A stretch of DNA of 23,347 nucleotides from Candidatus Onthoplasma faecigallinarum (lineage in GTDB: Bacteria > Bacillota > Clostridia > Christensenellales > UBA1242). The stretch is from NCBI GenBank assembly GCA_018715225.1, contig DVMB01000069.1:1-23347 (forward strand), read 5' to 3'. Of this stretch, positions 16,258 to 23,219 are shown in pieces. The notes beneath the pieces were generated by a model, which was not told the origin of the DNA, ran no database searches, and was given only the letters and a program-made list of their open reading frames with translations. The number at the start of each line of letters is the position of its first letter. Positions within the stretch are counted from its first letter, which is position 1. Both the position numbers and the translations under genes were made by a program.

Positions 16258-16530
16258 ATGAATAAAAATGAATTTGTGAACGCAGTGTATTCAAAGACTG
16301 GACTTACGAAAAAGGACTGCAAATTATGTCTTGATACCATCATTGAAGTTATCAAAGACGCATTGAAGCAAGGAGAGAGCGTAACTCTATCTAATTTTGG
16401 GAAGTTCAAGGTCAACGAAATCAAATCAAAACCTATGTACAGCTTCAAGACAGGGAAGACACATATGATGGCGGCTAGGCGCAGTCCTTCGTTCAAAGCG
16501 AGCGACAATTTAAAAAGAAGTGTAAAATAA
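16258..16530 (+). CDS. HU-family DNA-binding protein with altered intercalating arm
   Basis: The 90-residue protein aligns without gaps to Bacillus HU, from MNKNEFVNAV at the N-terminus through the NFGKF turn to the SPSFKAS C-terminal part. It would bind and bend DNA as a dimer, organising the nucleoid. I start at the ATG at 16258 because GGAGG is placed 5 nt before it; the TTG nine codons upstream is unsupported. Unusual: the beta-arm tip that reads RNPQTGE in normal HU reads YSFKTGK here, so the minor-groove-intercalating Pro63 is Phe63, and Gly46 of the arm hinge is Asn. It may thus be a specialised paralogue, not the main HU. It may be co-transcribed with the flippase gene; a terminator overlaps its stop codon. 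Confidence 0.9.
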   Translation: MNKNEFVNAVYSKTGLTKKDCKLCLDTIIEVIKDALKQGESVTLSNFGKFKVNEIKSKPMYSFKTGKTHMMAARRSPSFKASDNLKRSVK

Positions 16531-16556
16531 AGACGATAATACGTCTTTATTTTTAT
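16525..16556. terminator. Bidirectional terminator between hup-like gene and tadA
   Basis: An 11-bp perfect stem (AAATAAAGACG, 16525-16535, with CGTCTTTATTT, 16542-16552) closes ATAATA and has T's after it and A's before it. It includes the stop codon of the HU-like gene (16528-16530) and ends 10 nt from the convergent tadA stop. Confidence 0.87.
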
Positions 16557-16561
16557 TATAA

Positions 16562-17020
16562 TTATTTTTTGCTTGATTTGCTTGATTTTCTCTTCGTTTT
16601 GAAGAAATTTTGAATTAAATTTTTGTTTTCTTCTTCATAATCTTTTAGTTGGATTGATTTTGTCGTGTGATTTAGATTGTTATTTAGCATATCGAATTTG
16701 CTGACCGCACCATAGTTGTGGTCAGGGACTGCGTAATATAGATTTTTTATTCTTGCGTTCAAAATTGCTCCAGCACACATTGGGCATGGCTCCAAAGTTA
16801 CATATATATCACAGTCGTCCAGTCTCCATGATTCCAATTTTTTGCATGCCTTTTCGATTGCAATAATCTCTGCATGATGAGTGGCTATTTGATCTTTTTC
16901 ACGAGAATTATATCCGCTGGATATGATTTTGTCCCCTTTTACTATCACGGCTCCTATGGGAACTTCGCCAATAGAGTCTGCTTTGTAAGCGAGCGATGTA
17001 GCCTTTTTCATTGGATCCAT
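16562..17020 (-). CDS. tadA: tRNA-specific adenosine deaminase
   Basis: The 152-residue zinc deaminase converts A34 to inosine in the anticodon of tRNA-Arg(ACG), allowing decoding of CGU, CGC and CGA. The zinc site is complete: His49-Ala-Glu51 (HAE) and Cys79-x-x-Cys82 in TLEPCPMC, with Glu51 as proton shuttle. The N-terminal GEVPIGAVIV strand is typical. The Lys/Ser-rich last 10 residues are an ordinary basic tail. AGAGG precedes the ATG by 6 nt. The gene is last in a five-gene operon and its first 113 nt overlap the 3' end of the M14 peptidase frame. Confidence 0.96.
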   Translation of the reverse strand: MDPMKKATSLAYKADSIGEVPIGAVIVKGDKIISSGYNSREKDQIATHHAEIIAIEKACKKLESWRLDDCDIYVTLEPCPMCAGAILNARIKNLYYAVPDHNYGAVSKFDMLNNNLNHTTKSIQLKDYEEENKNLIQNFFKTKRKSSKSSKK

Positions 17021-17927
17021 TTTTTACCTCTTTTGTAATATTTATCACATCTGGGGTGGTAAAGTCAATTTCTTGAGCAAATTCGATTGCTTTTTGTAGA
17101 GCAACGATAGGGACATCCTTGTTCCTTTGATATATTTCAGGGAGTGTTTCTATTCCTAGTGGGTGAGGAATAGAATTATCGCCTACCTCAATAGTGTAAG
17201 CGGGAATTTTTAGCGAGTTTATGCACCAATCTTTGTATCCACCTGTGGAATTTTCGGTAAAAATCAGTGGATAACCCGTGACCTCGCTCAAACTTTCGCC
17301 TATAGTTTGATCTCTTGCTATATTTTCTTCGCTCTCGCCTTCAAAACCATAATATATGACATTCCCTTTCGTATGGTACGATATTGTTAGACTTGGCTTG
17401 GTCTTTAGGGTAAAGTTGATCAAAGATAATACCTCACGTTCGCTATTTGGATAGAAGCCCACGAAATCTTCTGTGCTGGGGCAGAAGACATTTTGCGAAC
17501 CATTTCCCCAATCTGCGTCAAAATTGGTATTTAGGTCTACCAAATTGACGTTTGCTTTATATTGAGAAAAATCTGTACTACCGCCGTTAGCCGAAATTAG
17601 ATAGTTTTTTGTGATCTCACACGGAATCGAATCAAGACCATCTAACACAATTTCTGCTCCGTCTGGGTTGACTAGAAAAACGAAATATATGCCGCCTTCT
17701 TGAATCAAATCATTGTTATGTAGATTTCTAGCCATCTCGACAAGCAAAAGGCTAGTGATGTATTCTCTTGCGTGAATTCCTGCTTGAATTAAAATCTGCG
17801 TGCCGTCATAACTTCCCACATGAGTTGCCAAGATATTTTTACCTAGCACCGATTTGCCCGCATTAAAAAGTTCCAACCCCTCGTCTTGAAGTTGGACAAT
17901 TTTGCTCACTAATTCTTGATAAGTCAT
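16908..17927 (-). CDS. M14-family zinc carboxypeptidase/endopeptidase
   Basis: The 339-residue enzyme has the M14 metallopeptidase site: His52-x-x-Glu55 in GIHAREYIT and His185 in SYHTKG bind zinc, and Glu247 in YTIEVGD is the catalytic base; NPDG is also conserved. Such proteins in Bacillota cleave gamma-D-glutamyl-diaminopimelate bonds of wall peptides (the YqgT/endopeptidase I group) or act as general carboxypeptidases. No signal peptide is seen, so a cytoplasmic muropeptide-recycling role is likely. I use the ATG at 17927, correctly spaced from AGAGG (17937-17933), not the GTG two codons earlier. The reading frame runs about 50 codons past the natural end of the domain, including 113 nt inside tadA in another frame, so the C-terminal tail is probably non-functional. 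It is co-transcribed with rlmH. Confidence 0.85.
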   Translation of the reverse strand: MTYQELVSKIVQLQDEGLELFNAGKSVLGKNILATHVGSYDGTQILIQAGIHAREYITSLLLVEMARNLHNNDLIQEGGIYFVFLVNPDGAEIVLDGLDSIPCEITKNYLISANGGSTDFSQYKANVNLVDLNTNFDADWGNGSQNVFCPSTEDFVGFYPNSEREVLSLINFTLKTKPSLTISYHTKGNVIYYGFEGESEENIARDQTIGESLSEVTGYPLIFTENSTGGYKDWCINSLKIPAYTIEVGDNSIPHPLGIETLPEIYQRNKDVPIVALQKAIEFAQEIDFTTPDVINITKEVKNGSNEKGYIARLQSRLYWRSSHRSRDSKRGQNHIQRI

Positions 17928-17935
17928 ATTCACCT

Positions 17936-18406
17936 CTATTTGTGATATGAAATATTGTTAGAAATTGTGAATGCTCTATATAGTTGCTCTAAAAATATCA
18001 CACGCATTAATTGATGCGGGAAAGTCATTTTTGAAAAAGACAGACGCAGATTGCATCTAGATTTCAATTCTTCGTCTAAGCCGTTTGACGCCCCGATTAT
18101 AAATGAAATTTCGCTGTTGTTAATGGAAATTTTTTCTATAGTTTTGCTAAATTCCTCACTCGTCAACATCTTGCCCTCAATGTCTAAACATACGCAATAA
18201 CCTTTTATATGTTTTTCAATTTCTGTCTTGTCTTTTTGAAGGGCTGATTTTATTTCGGCAGGATAATTTGATTTTGGGTTGTTTTCTTTCAACTCAATTA
18301 TTTTTACCTCAGCAAATCTAGTTAGCCTTTTTAGATATTCATTGGTTGCATCTTTTAGATATTTTTCCTTTATGTCCCCGATTGCGATAAGGTTAATTTT
18401 TAGCAT
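17936..18406 (-). CDS. rlmH: 23S rRNA (pseudouridine1915-N3)-methyltransferase
   Basis: The 156-residue SPOUT methyltransferase modifies pseudouridine 1915 in helix 69 of 23S rRNA on the assembled ribosome. It aligns from end to end: LIAIGDIKEKYLKDATNEYL at the start, LDIEGK, the SAM loop FIIGASNGL (usually GGSLG), FSKMTFPHQLMRVIFLEQLYRAF, and the C-terminal YHK. I start it at the ATG at 18406, 7 nt after GGGGAG (18419-18414). That ATG overlaps the stop codon of the upstream protease gene as TAATG, so the two are translationally coupled. A longer ORF start at 18421 would add five residues upstream of the ribosome site. Confidence 0.96.
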   Translation of the reverse strand: MLKINLIAIGDIKEKYLKDATNEYLKRLTRFAEVKIIELKENNPKSNYPAEIKSALQKDKTEIEKHIKGYCVCLDIEGKMLTSEEFSKTIEKISINNSEISFIIGASNGLDEELKSRCNLRLSFSKMTFPHQLMRVIFLEQLYRAFTISNNISYHK

Positions 18407-19458
18407 TATATCACTCCCCATATGAAACTACAAATTGTAATCAGTCCGCCTAAAACAAAACTAGATATGACAAATATGTTGTCAGTGAAAGAAAACTTCG
18501 TTCCTCCAGGCACATTTGTCTTTAGATTCATCATTTTGCTTTGCTGTATAAGGATGTTGGCTTGGTTTATCTTTTCTTGGGCTTCGTTGATAGGAAGAGA
18601 ATTTAATTCTAGATACTCAATTATCTTTTTCACATCTCGTCGTGCTCGTTCTTTTATTAACCATCTGGTGAGATAGATGTATGCAATCACTAATAAAATT
18701 ACGAGTATTGAGCAGGTTATTATGAATACGAATACATTGGACATCAAGAATGCCCTTAGATTGTTGACTGCTACAGCGAATGGCCAATTTAGATAATAGC
18801 CATATACAAAATATGAACTCAAAAAGTTGTTCATGAAATGTATAATCATGCTAGGGAATATGCTATTTGAAATCAAAGCGACATATCCCATCAACAGCCC
18901 TAAAATTGCAGCGTAGAAGAACTGATTTATATTAAGGTGCATCAATCCAAATAGAATAGATGAGATGATGAGAACGTATCTAGGGTTTCCAGATTTTTTG
19001 CCTGCGTGGAGCAAAATTCCTCTGTGTAAAAACTCTTCACAAAATCCAGGTAAAACTGCGGATAATACAAAGTCTTTTAATAGATAAGCGTAATCTAGCG
19101 TCACTGTGGTGGTTGTTCCAATACTTTCATAACCAAAAAGTGAAATGAGACTAGCGAACACATCTGCCACAAACGAATTGATAAAATACAAAACAAAGCC
19201 CAACAATATGCTGATACCTATCATTGTGCCACTGATTTTGTTGAATCCTGCATCGGTGAAAGTCTTTTTGAAATTCTTGCTGACTAAAAAGGTGTACATG
19301 AGCATTGGGATAGCAAACATTACAACAATTTGAATCAAGAATGATGAAAGTATATCGTTTTGTAGCACACCAAGATAACCGAGCACAAAAATGACAGCAA
19401 CGCATATCATTGCTATAAAATAAATCATGCTAATTTTAAAGAAATTCTTATTTTTCAT
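18406..19458 (-). CDS. CPBP-family intramembrane metalloprotease (first of a tandem pair)
   Basis: The 350-residue polytopic protein carries the CPBP (Abi, Rce1-like) motifs: Glu141-Glu142-x3-Arg146 in FCEEFLHRG, His174 in FGLMHLN and His207 in HFMNN. About eight spans are present, plus a cytoplasmic helical segment (about 265-325) and one final span. The C-terminal extension past the protease core is unusual and absent from its neighbour. These proteases process membrane proteins or peptides, and some confer bacteriocin self-immunity. The gene begins 1 nt after the stop of the second CPBP gene with no ribosome site of its own, so it probably depends on re-initiation. A DUF-type scaffold role without protease activity cannot be excluded. 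Confidence 0.9.
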   Translation of the reverse strand: MKNKNFFKISMIYFIAMICVAVIFVLGYLGVLQNDILSSFLIQIVVMFAIPMLMYTFLVSKNFKKTFTDAGFNKISGTMIGISILLGFVLYFINSFVADVFASLISLFGYESIGTTTTVTLDYAYLLKDFVLSAVLPGFCEEFLHRGILLHAGKKSGNPRYVLIISSILFGLMHLNINQFFYAAILGLLMGYVALISNSIFPSMIIHFMNNFLSSYFVYGYYLNWPFAVAVNNLRAFLMSNVFVFIITCSILVILLVIAYIYLTRWLIKERARRDVKKIIEYLELNSLPINEAQEKINQANILIQQSKMMNLKTNVPGGTKFSFTDNIFVISSFVLGGLITICSFIWGVI

Positions 19459-19459
19459 A

Positions 19460-20353
19460 CTATTTTGAACAATTTGTGATTATCCATAAGATAAACATTA
19501 CAATTATGCTGACATAGAAATAAATTTTGCCTTCTGTATTAATGCTCTCTTTTGGATAATTTTTGTGATTTTTTATTGTGAAATACAATACTAAGGTTAT
19601 GAATACCGCTGCTAAAATGATTGCTATGAGTATATATGTCCAATGTTGGTACATCAAAGGGATATTCAAGTAAGACATAGTCAGTGATAAAAAATTGTTG
19701 GTCATGTGGATAGCAATACAATATAATATGTTGTCTTCATAGTACATTATTACACCCAGCAACAAACCTATCAACAACGGATAGACCATTTGATCTAAGG
19801 ACATGTGATATATCGAGAACATCAAGGCACTGATGACCATAGAAAATATTTTTCCGTAACGCTTTAGTCCTTTGAAAATCAGTCCTCTAAACAACAATTC
19901 TTCACAGATGGCGGGGAGTATCACTAAAGAGACAAGAGACACCAAATAGTTTGTGGTATTCAATTCGTATGGGATGGTGTTGAGTCTAAAGTCCAAATGA
20001 GTAAGTAATGAGTCAATGCAAGTGATTAGAGGATACAGGCAGAAGAAAGCCAAAATAGCTATGCCGATATACATGAAAATCTTTTTTGCACTAGGTTTAG
20101 ATATGATAGCATTTTCCTTTTTCCTGTTCATGAAGAAAAATACTGCCAGCATGGTTAAGTCCATAGCCAAGACACATATTAAATATCCACCGCTTGTATT
20201 AAAAAATAGGTCTAAATTAGATGTGTCAATATTCGCTATAGTGCAGACAATCAGTCCAACACAGGTAACAAAAACAACACTCAACTGACACAATAGAAAG
20301 CCGACAAAAAATGATATTGATGAATCTTTTATAGTGAGTTTGTTTGTCTCCAT
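19460..20353 (-). CDS. CPBP-family intramembrane metalloprotease (second of a tandem pair)
   Basis: The 297-residue polytopic protein has the CPBP motifs Glu151-Glu152-x3-Arg156 (CEELLFRG), His183 (SIYHMS) and His216 (IHMTNN) across about eight membrane spans. It is a paralogue of the next gene but lacks its C-terminal extension. I start it at the ATG at 20353 (MET). An upstream ATG (20368) abuts a TATAAT box that serves as this operon's -10, and the downstream ATG lies exactly where transcription should begin. No Shine-Dalgarno site exists. It heads the operon CPBP-CPBP-rlmH-M14-tadA. The substrate is unknown. Confidence 0.88.
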   Translation of the reverse strand: METNKLTIKDSSISFFVGFLLCQLSVVFVTCVGLIVCTIANIDTSNLDLFFNTSGGYLICVLAMDLTMLAVFFFMNRKKENAIISKPSAKKIFMYIGIAILAFFCLYPLITCIDSLLTHLDFRLNTIPYELNTTNYLVSLVSLVILPAICEELLFRGLIFKGLKRYGKIFSMVISALMFSIYHMSLDQMVYPLLIGLLLGVIMYYEDNILYCIAIHMTNNFLSLTMSYLNIPLMYQHWTYILIAIILAAVFITLVLYFTIKNHKNYPKESINTEGKIYFYVSIIVMFILWIITNCSK

Positions 20354-20359
20354 GGAATT

Positions 20360-20388
20360 ATTATACATTATTAACATTTTTTTAGCAA
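20360..20388 (-). promoter_or_regulatory. SigA promoter of the CPBP-rlmH-M14-tadA operon, leaderless
   Basis: On the - strand TTGCTA (20388-20383) and a perfect TATAAT (20365-20360) are 17 nt apart. The ATG of the first gene begins at the seventh base after the -10, so the operon mRNA should begin at or next to the start codon. Confidence 0.72.
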
Positions 20389-20433
20389 TGTTATTTTTGG
20401 TAAAGATTTGAGATTTTTCACATATATTATTTT

Positions 20434-21078
20434 ATGGAAAGTATAATTTATGATAAATCTTTGGATGCTAAACTCTTAGACAAAATGAATATTTTTATAT
20501 CAAAAGATGTGAGCATCGGTAAAAATGTGCGTATAGGAAGAGGCGTATCTATAAGCGGGAAATCGAATGTTGGCGACAATGTAGAGATATCTAACAATTC
20601 AGTTTTAACTAATGCGAGCATAGGGAATAGGACAAAGATATTGTCAAGTTTTGTAATAGATTCATCAGTGGGCGATGATTGTGAAATTGGTCCGTTCGCT
20701 CATGTGAGATTGAATAGTGAAATAAAAAATAATTGTAGAGTGGGCAATTTCGTTGAAATAAAAAATGCCGTGATAGGCAACCATACAAAAATGGCACACT
20801 TGGCATATATTGGAGATGCAGAAATCGGTAACCACTGCAACATTGGTTGTGGGGTTGTGTTTTGTAACTATAACGGCAAGATCAAGCAAAAATGTTATTT
20901 AGGAGATTATGTATTTGTCGGTTCAAATGTCAATTTGATAGCCCCAGTTACCTTGAGTGATTACGCATATGTTGCAGCGGGGAGCACGATAAACAAAGAT
21001 GTGGATGTAGATGAATTTGCCATAGCACGAGCAAGACAAACGAACAAGAAAAATTTCATAAATCCATATAAAAATTAA
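20434..21078 (+). CDS. Stand-alone GlmU-type glucosamine-1-phosphate acetyltransferase (left-handed beta-helix)
   Basis: The 214-residue protein consists almost wholly of hexapeptide repeats (IGKNV, IGNRT, VGDDC and so on from residue 28), and its C-terminal half matches the GlmU acetyltransferase domain closely. Arg92 (GPFAHVR), Lys110 (VEIKNA), the catalytic His122 (AHLAYIGDAEIG), NYNG at 145-148, and the ending IARARQ are all in place. It should acetylate GlcN-1-P with acetyl-CoA for UDP-GlcNAc and wall synthesis. The N-terminal uridylyltransferase domain of normal GlmU (about 230 residues) is absent and no remnant lies upstream. No Shine-Dalgarno site precedes the ATG; a TATATT box lies 5 nt before it, but without a good -35. 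Other sugar N-acetyltransferases are possible. Confidence 0.85.
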   Translation: MESIIYDKSLDAKLLDKMNIFISKDVSIGKNVRIGRGVSISGKSNVGDNVEISNNSVLTNASIGNRTKILSSFVIDSSVGDDCEIGPFAHVRLNSEIKNNCRVGNFVEIKNAVIGNHTKMAHLAYIGDAEIGNHCNIGCGVVFCNYNGKIKQKCYLGDYVFVGSNVNLIAPVTLSDYAYVAAGSTINKDVDVDEFAIARARQTNKKNFINPYKN

Positions 21079-21770
21079 TTTTTATCGTTATTTTTTCTGT
21101 TTTTTATACGATTTTCAAAATATTTTTCGAATTTAAACAATAAATATATATCTATTATTATCAAATTAATTAACATTAGCCATTCGACTAGGCTCAAACT
21201 GCTCCAGTCTATCATTCCGCTTCCAAGGAAGCAAACTAGAGCACAATCTATTCCTCTAAATATAATACAAACAATTGAGAAATACCAGTATTTCATCTTC
21301 GTCATTCCAGCGACAAGGCAGAGTGCGTCATCCGGCATGATTGGTATAGTAAAACACACGGGCAGAAGAATTTTACTCTTTGTGTCTATCAGGTCTTGTG
21401 CTTTTTCTAATTCTTTTTTCCCGATGAGTTTTGACGCCATTCTTTCGCCGAATTTGTCGCCAATAAAGAATAGTATGCTAGAGGAAAGAAAACAGGCTAG
21501 CCATGAGATGAGAAACCCTTTTATCCCGCCGAACAACACTACGCCAAGCACAACTAGGGCGGTATTGAGGACGGGGACAAAGCAAAATAGAGAAAATAGC
21601 AAAACTTCTATAAGCAAAAATACAATTATTCCATACTGTTTGGTTCGTAATATCAACTCTTGCAAGGTGGATATATTTGTTATATTAAACGCTCGCAATA
21701 AGAAATATAGACCTACACTGATGACTGCAAAGAACAACAAGACGAGCAGTAATTTTAGCCAGTTTTTCAT
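21075..21770 (-). CDS. VTT/TVP38-family (DedA-like) membrane protein
   Basis: The 231-residue integral membrane protein has the VTT domain of the TVP38/TMEM64/DedA group: FVPVLNTALVVLGVVLFGGIKG, then a helical hairpin through FFIGDKFGER and IPIMPDDALCLVAGMTKMK. Members of this superfamily move or scramble lipids such as undecaprenyl phosphate or phosphatidylethanolamine; this protein's lipid is unknown. About six spans and a Lys/Asn-rich C-terminal tail are seen. There is no Shine-Dalgarno site; a full SigA promoter sits 5 nt before the ATG. Its stop codon overlaps that of the convergent acetyltransferase gene by 3 nt inside an 18-nt AT palindrome (21068-21085), with no stronger terminator. 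Confidence 0.87.
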   Translation of the reverse strand: MKNWLKLLLVLLFFAVISVGLYFLLRAFNITNISTLQELILRTKQYGIIVFLLIEVLLFSLFCFVPVLNTALVVLGVVLFGGIKGFLISWLACFLSSSILFFIGDKFGERMASKLIGKKELEKAQDLIDTKSKILLPVCFTIPIMPDDALCLVAGMTKMKYWYFSIVCIIFRGIDCALVCFLGSGMIDWSSLSLVEWLMLINLIIIDIYLLFKFEKYFENRIKNRKNNDKN

Positions 21771-21775
21771 ATGGC

Positions 21776-21804
21776 ATTATATGAAAATTAAACGAATATG
21801 TTAA
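21776..21804 (-). promoter_or_regulatory. SigA promoter giving a predicted leaderless VTT-gene mRNA
   Basis: On the - strand TTAACA (21804-21799) and a perfect TATAAT (21781-21776) are 17 nt apart. The ATG begins at the sixth base after the -10. The -35 overlaps the T run of the terminator of the preceding operon. Confidence 0.75.
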
Positions 21805-21831
21805 AAAAATTTATGCCTTTTGCATAAATTT
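21803..21831 (-). terminator. Terminator of the yabP-yabQ-divIC-kinase operon
   Basis: A perfect 10-bp stem (AAATTTATGC, 21807-21816, with GCATAAATTT, 21822-21831) closes a 5-nt loop, followed on the - strand by a T run. It includes the last codons and stop of the kinase gene. Confidence 0.82.
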
Positions 21832-22362
21832 TTTGTAACTTGAATATATTTCTCGTGAAATTTCTTCTATTGTTTTGTTGTCGCTTTTGATTACCAAGTC
21901 ATATTGAGATAAATCAAGGTTGTTGATTTTATATAGACTGGAATATCTGTCGTTTTCAGTTTTCCAGCGTTTTTTCAGTATTTTAATAGCGTGCTCAAGG
22001 TTTTCTGCCTTTTCGGTCTCACGTTCTGCTCGCAAAAGACGTTCACCCGCTGTCCGCCAATCAACATCAATAAATACTTTGAATGATTTGGGTATAAAAT
22101 GCCATGCAAGTCTAGAATCAATCACTATGTCTTCATGCAATTTTTCTTTGCCTAAATTTTCGATGAGGGTGTCTACTTGATTGTCTATTTTTGTAATGCT
22201 TTCATTCATTTGAAATTCTAGTATGTCGTCATAGCCATTTTGTTTTGCTAACTCTCTAAACATATTTCCTGTGGACATGTATTTAAAGCCGTATTCTGCA
22301 CAAAAATGTTTGCTGACACTACCTTTCCCACTGCATGGTTTTCCTGTTACTGTGATTATCAT
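21811..22362 (-). CDS. Cytidylate kinase-like nucleoside monophosphate kinase
   Basis: The 183-residue P-loop kinase has the Walker A loop GKPCSGKG at residues 7-14, the NMP-binding STGNMFRELA segment, an RLAWHFIP motif, and a lid/Arg region (ERLLRAERE). The layout fits the short archaeal-type CMP/dCMP kinase family more than the 220-residue bacterial Cmk. It would phosphorylate CMP or another NMP. It starts with ATGA overlap with the upstream divIC stop, with AGGTG as ribosome site. The gene occupies the operon position after divIC that in Bacillus is filled by yabR, so its location with sporulation genes is worth noting. Whether it is the cell's main CMP kinase is not shown here. Confidence 0.78.
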   Translation of the reverse strand: MIITVTGKPCSGKGSVSKHFCAEYGFKYMSTGNMFRELAKQNGYDDILEFQMNESITKIDNQVDTLIENLGKEKLHEDIVIDSRLAWHFIPKSFKVFIDVDWRTAGERLLRAERETEKAENLEHAIKILKKRWKTENDRYSSLYKINNLDLSQYDLVIKSDNKTIEEISREIYSSYKKFMQKA

Positions 22363-22592
22363 AATTCACCTGCATCAACAATGTCGTAATATTCATCGTC
22401 GGTATCGTTTTGATGATTTTTATAATAATTCAATTCATTTTCTAGTCGGCTCATCTCAATACGTTGTTGCTCCAATTCTGCGTTCTTCCTATTGATATAT
22501 ACAATTTGAAATATTGTAATAATCAAAAGAAGAGCAATGATAGCGATTGCCCCAAGTGTAAATAATTTAACTCTTTTTTTGTCTCCTTCCAT
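22359..22592 (-). CDS. divIC: Septum formation initiator DivIC/FtsB-like
   Basis: The 77-residue protein has a short basic cytoplasmic start, one membrane span (about residues 11-33) and an outside coiled coil (about 34-60), then an acidic Asp/Glu tail. This is the layout of DivIC/FtsB, which pairs with FtsL and DivIB at the division septum. The family is poorly conserved, so the call leans on the position directly after yabP and yabQ, as in Bacillus. AAGGA precedes the ATG by 6 nt. It overlaps yabQ by 26 nt and the kinase by 4 nt, so all are coupled. It is somewhat shorter than Bacillus DivIC (125 residues). Confidence 0.82.
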   Translation of the reverse strand: MEGDKKRVKLFTLGAIAIIALLLIITIFQIVYINRKNAELEQQRIEMSRLENELNYYKNHQNDTDDEYYDIVDAGEL

Positions 22593-22947
22593 GTTTATCC
22601 TTGTGCTTTGATCTTAGATGAGTGATACATTTGTTTATTGTATTATACCATTTCGTTTCTAAAAAGACAAACAAATTTTTGTCTATATTTTTTATCCAAA
22701 TATATCCCAAAATATATGCTAAGATTAAAGCAAAGGAATATTGTCCAAAATTGAAAAAATTTATTAAAAAACAGAAAAATACACTAAAAAATATATAAAA
22801 AAGTGTCTCAAAAATGATTTTTAAATAAATTTTTTGATATTTTTTCAAAGTCAATGTGAAAAATATTTGAGAAATAAAACCTAAAATTATTCCACAAAAT
22901 AAAAATAAGAGGAAACAATTTACTTGATTTAATGAACTAAAAATCAT
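22567..22947 (-). CDS. yabQ: Spore cortex biosynthesis protein YabQ
   Basis: This 126-residue membrane protein has about four hydrophobic segments and a strongly basic tail (HLRSKHKDKHGRRQKKS). YabQ is a membrane protein required for spore cortex formation. Sequence conservation is low; identification rests on size, topology, the N-terminal NQVNCFLLFLFCGIILG segment and the yabP-yabQ-divIC order. Its ATG overlaps the yabP stop as ATGA. Confidence 0.82.
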   Translation of the reverse strand: MIFSSLNQVNCFLLFLFCGIILGFISQIFFTLTLKKYQKIYLKIIFETLFYIFFSVFFCFLINFFNFGQYSFALILAYILGYIWIKNIDKNLFVFLETKWYNTINKCITHLRSKHKDKHGRRQKKS

Positions 22948-23219
22948 TTAAAAATTTTCCTAAAAAATGGTTCTTTGTCTTTTTCTTGCAAAAATTTTAT
23001 TGCATTTATATTTCCGTTGATCTCTGCACGGGTGGTTGAATTGTCCAGTTTTACCAATTCTAATTTTTCTCCACTGACAATTAATCCGCCAAAAACTGTG
23101 TCAAGTTGAATTAATTCGGGTTTTAGGCTGATTATTTTATTTGTGCCAGACACAGAAAGATTTTGTTTGTTGCTAAGGATAATTAATTGTTCTTTTTTTT
23201 CTTTTTCTATATTTTCCAT
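22944..23219 (-). CDS. yabP: Sporulation protein YabP
   Basis: The 91-residue protein matches YabP of spore formers. It shows a Leu-rich strand pattern with TVFGGLIVSGEKLELVKLD, then INGNINAIKFLQE and the conserved ending FFRKIFK. In Bacillus it is needed for cortex assembly. AAGGA lies upstream of the ATG. It is the first gene of a four-gene operon whose members overlap. It is expected to be under sporulation control, but the upstream sequence (23220-23347) does not let me choose between sigma-E and SigA. Confidence 0.9.
   Translation of the reverse strand: MENIEKEKKEQLIILSNKQNLSVSGTNKIISLKPELIQLDTVFGGLIVSGEKLELVKLDNSTTRAEINGNINAIKFLQEKDKEPFFRKIFK

Noticed and set aside
21068..21085. 18-nt perfect AT palindrome between convergent genes
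   Set aside because: Its stem is purely A-T and includes both stop codons; too weak to call a terminator.
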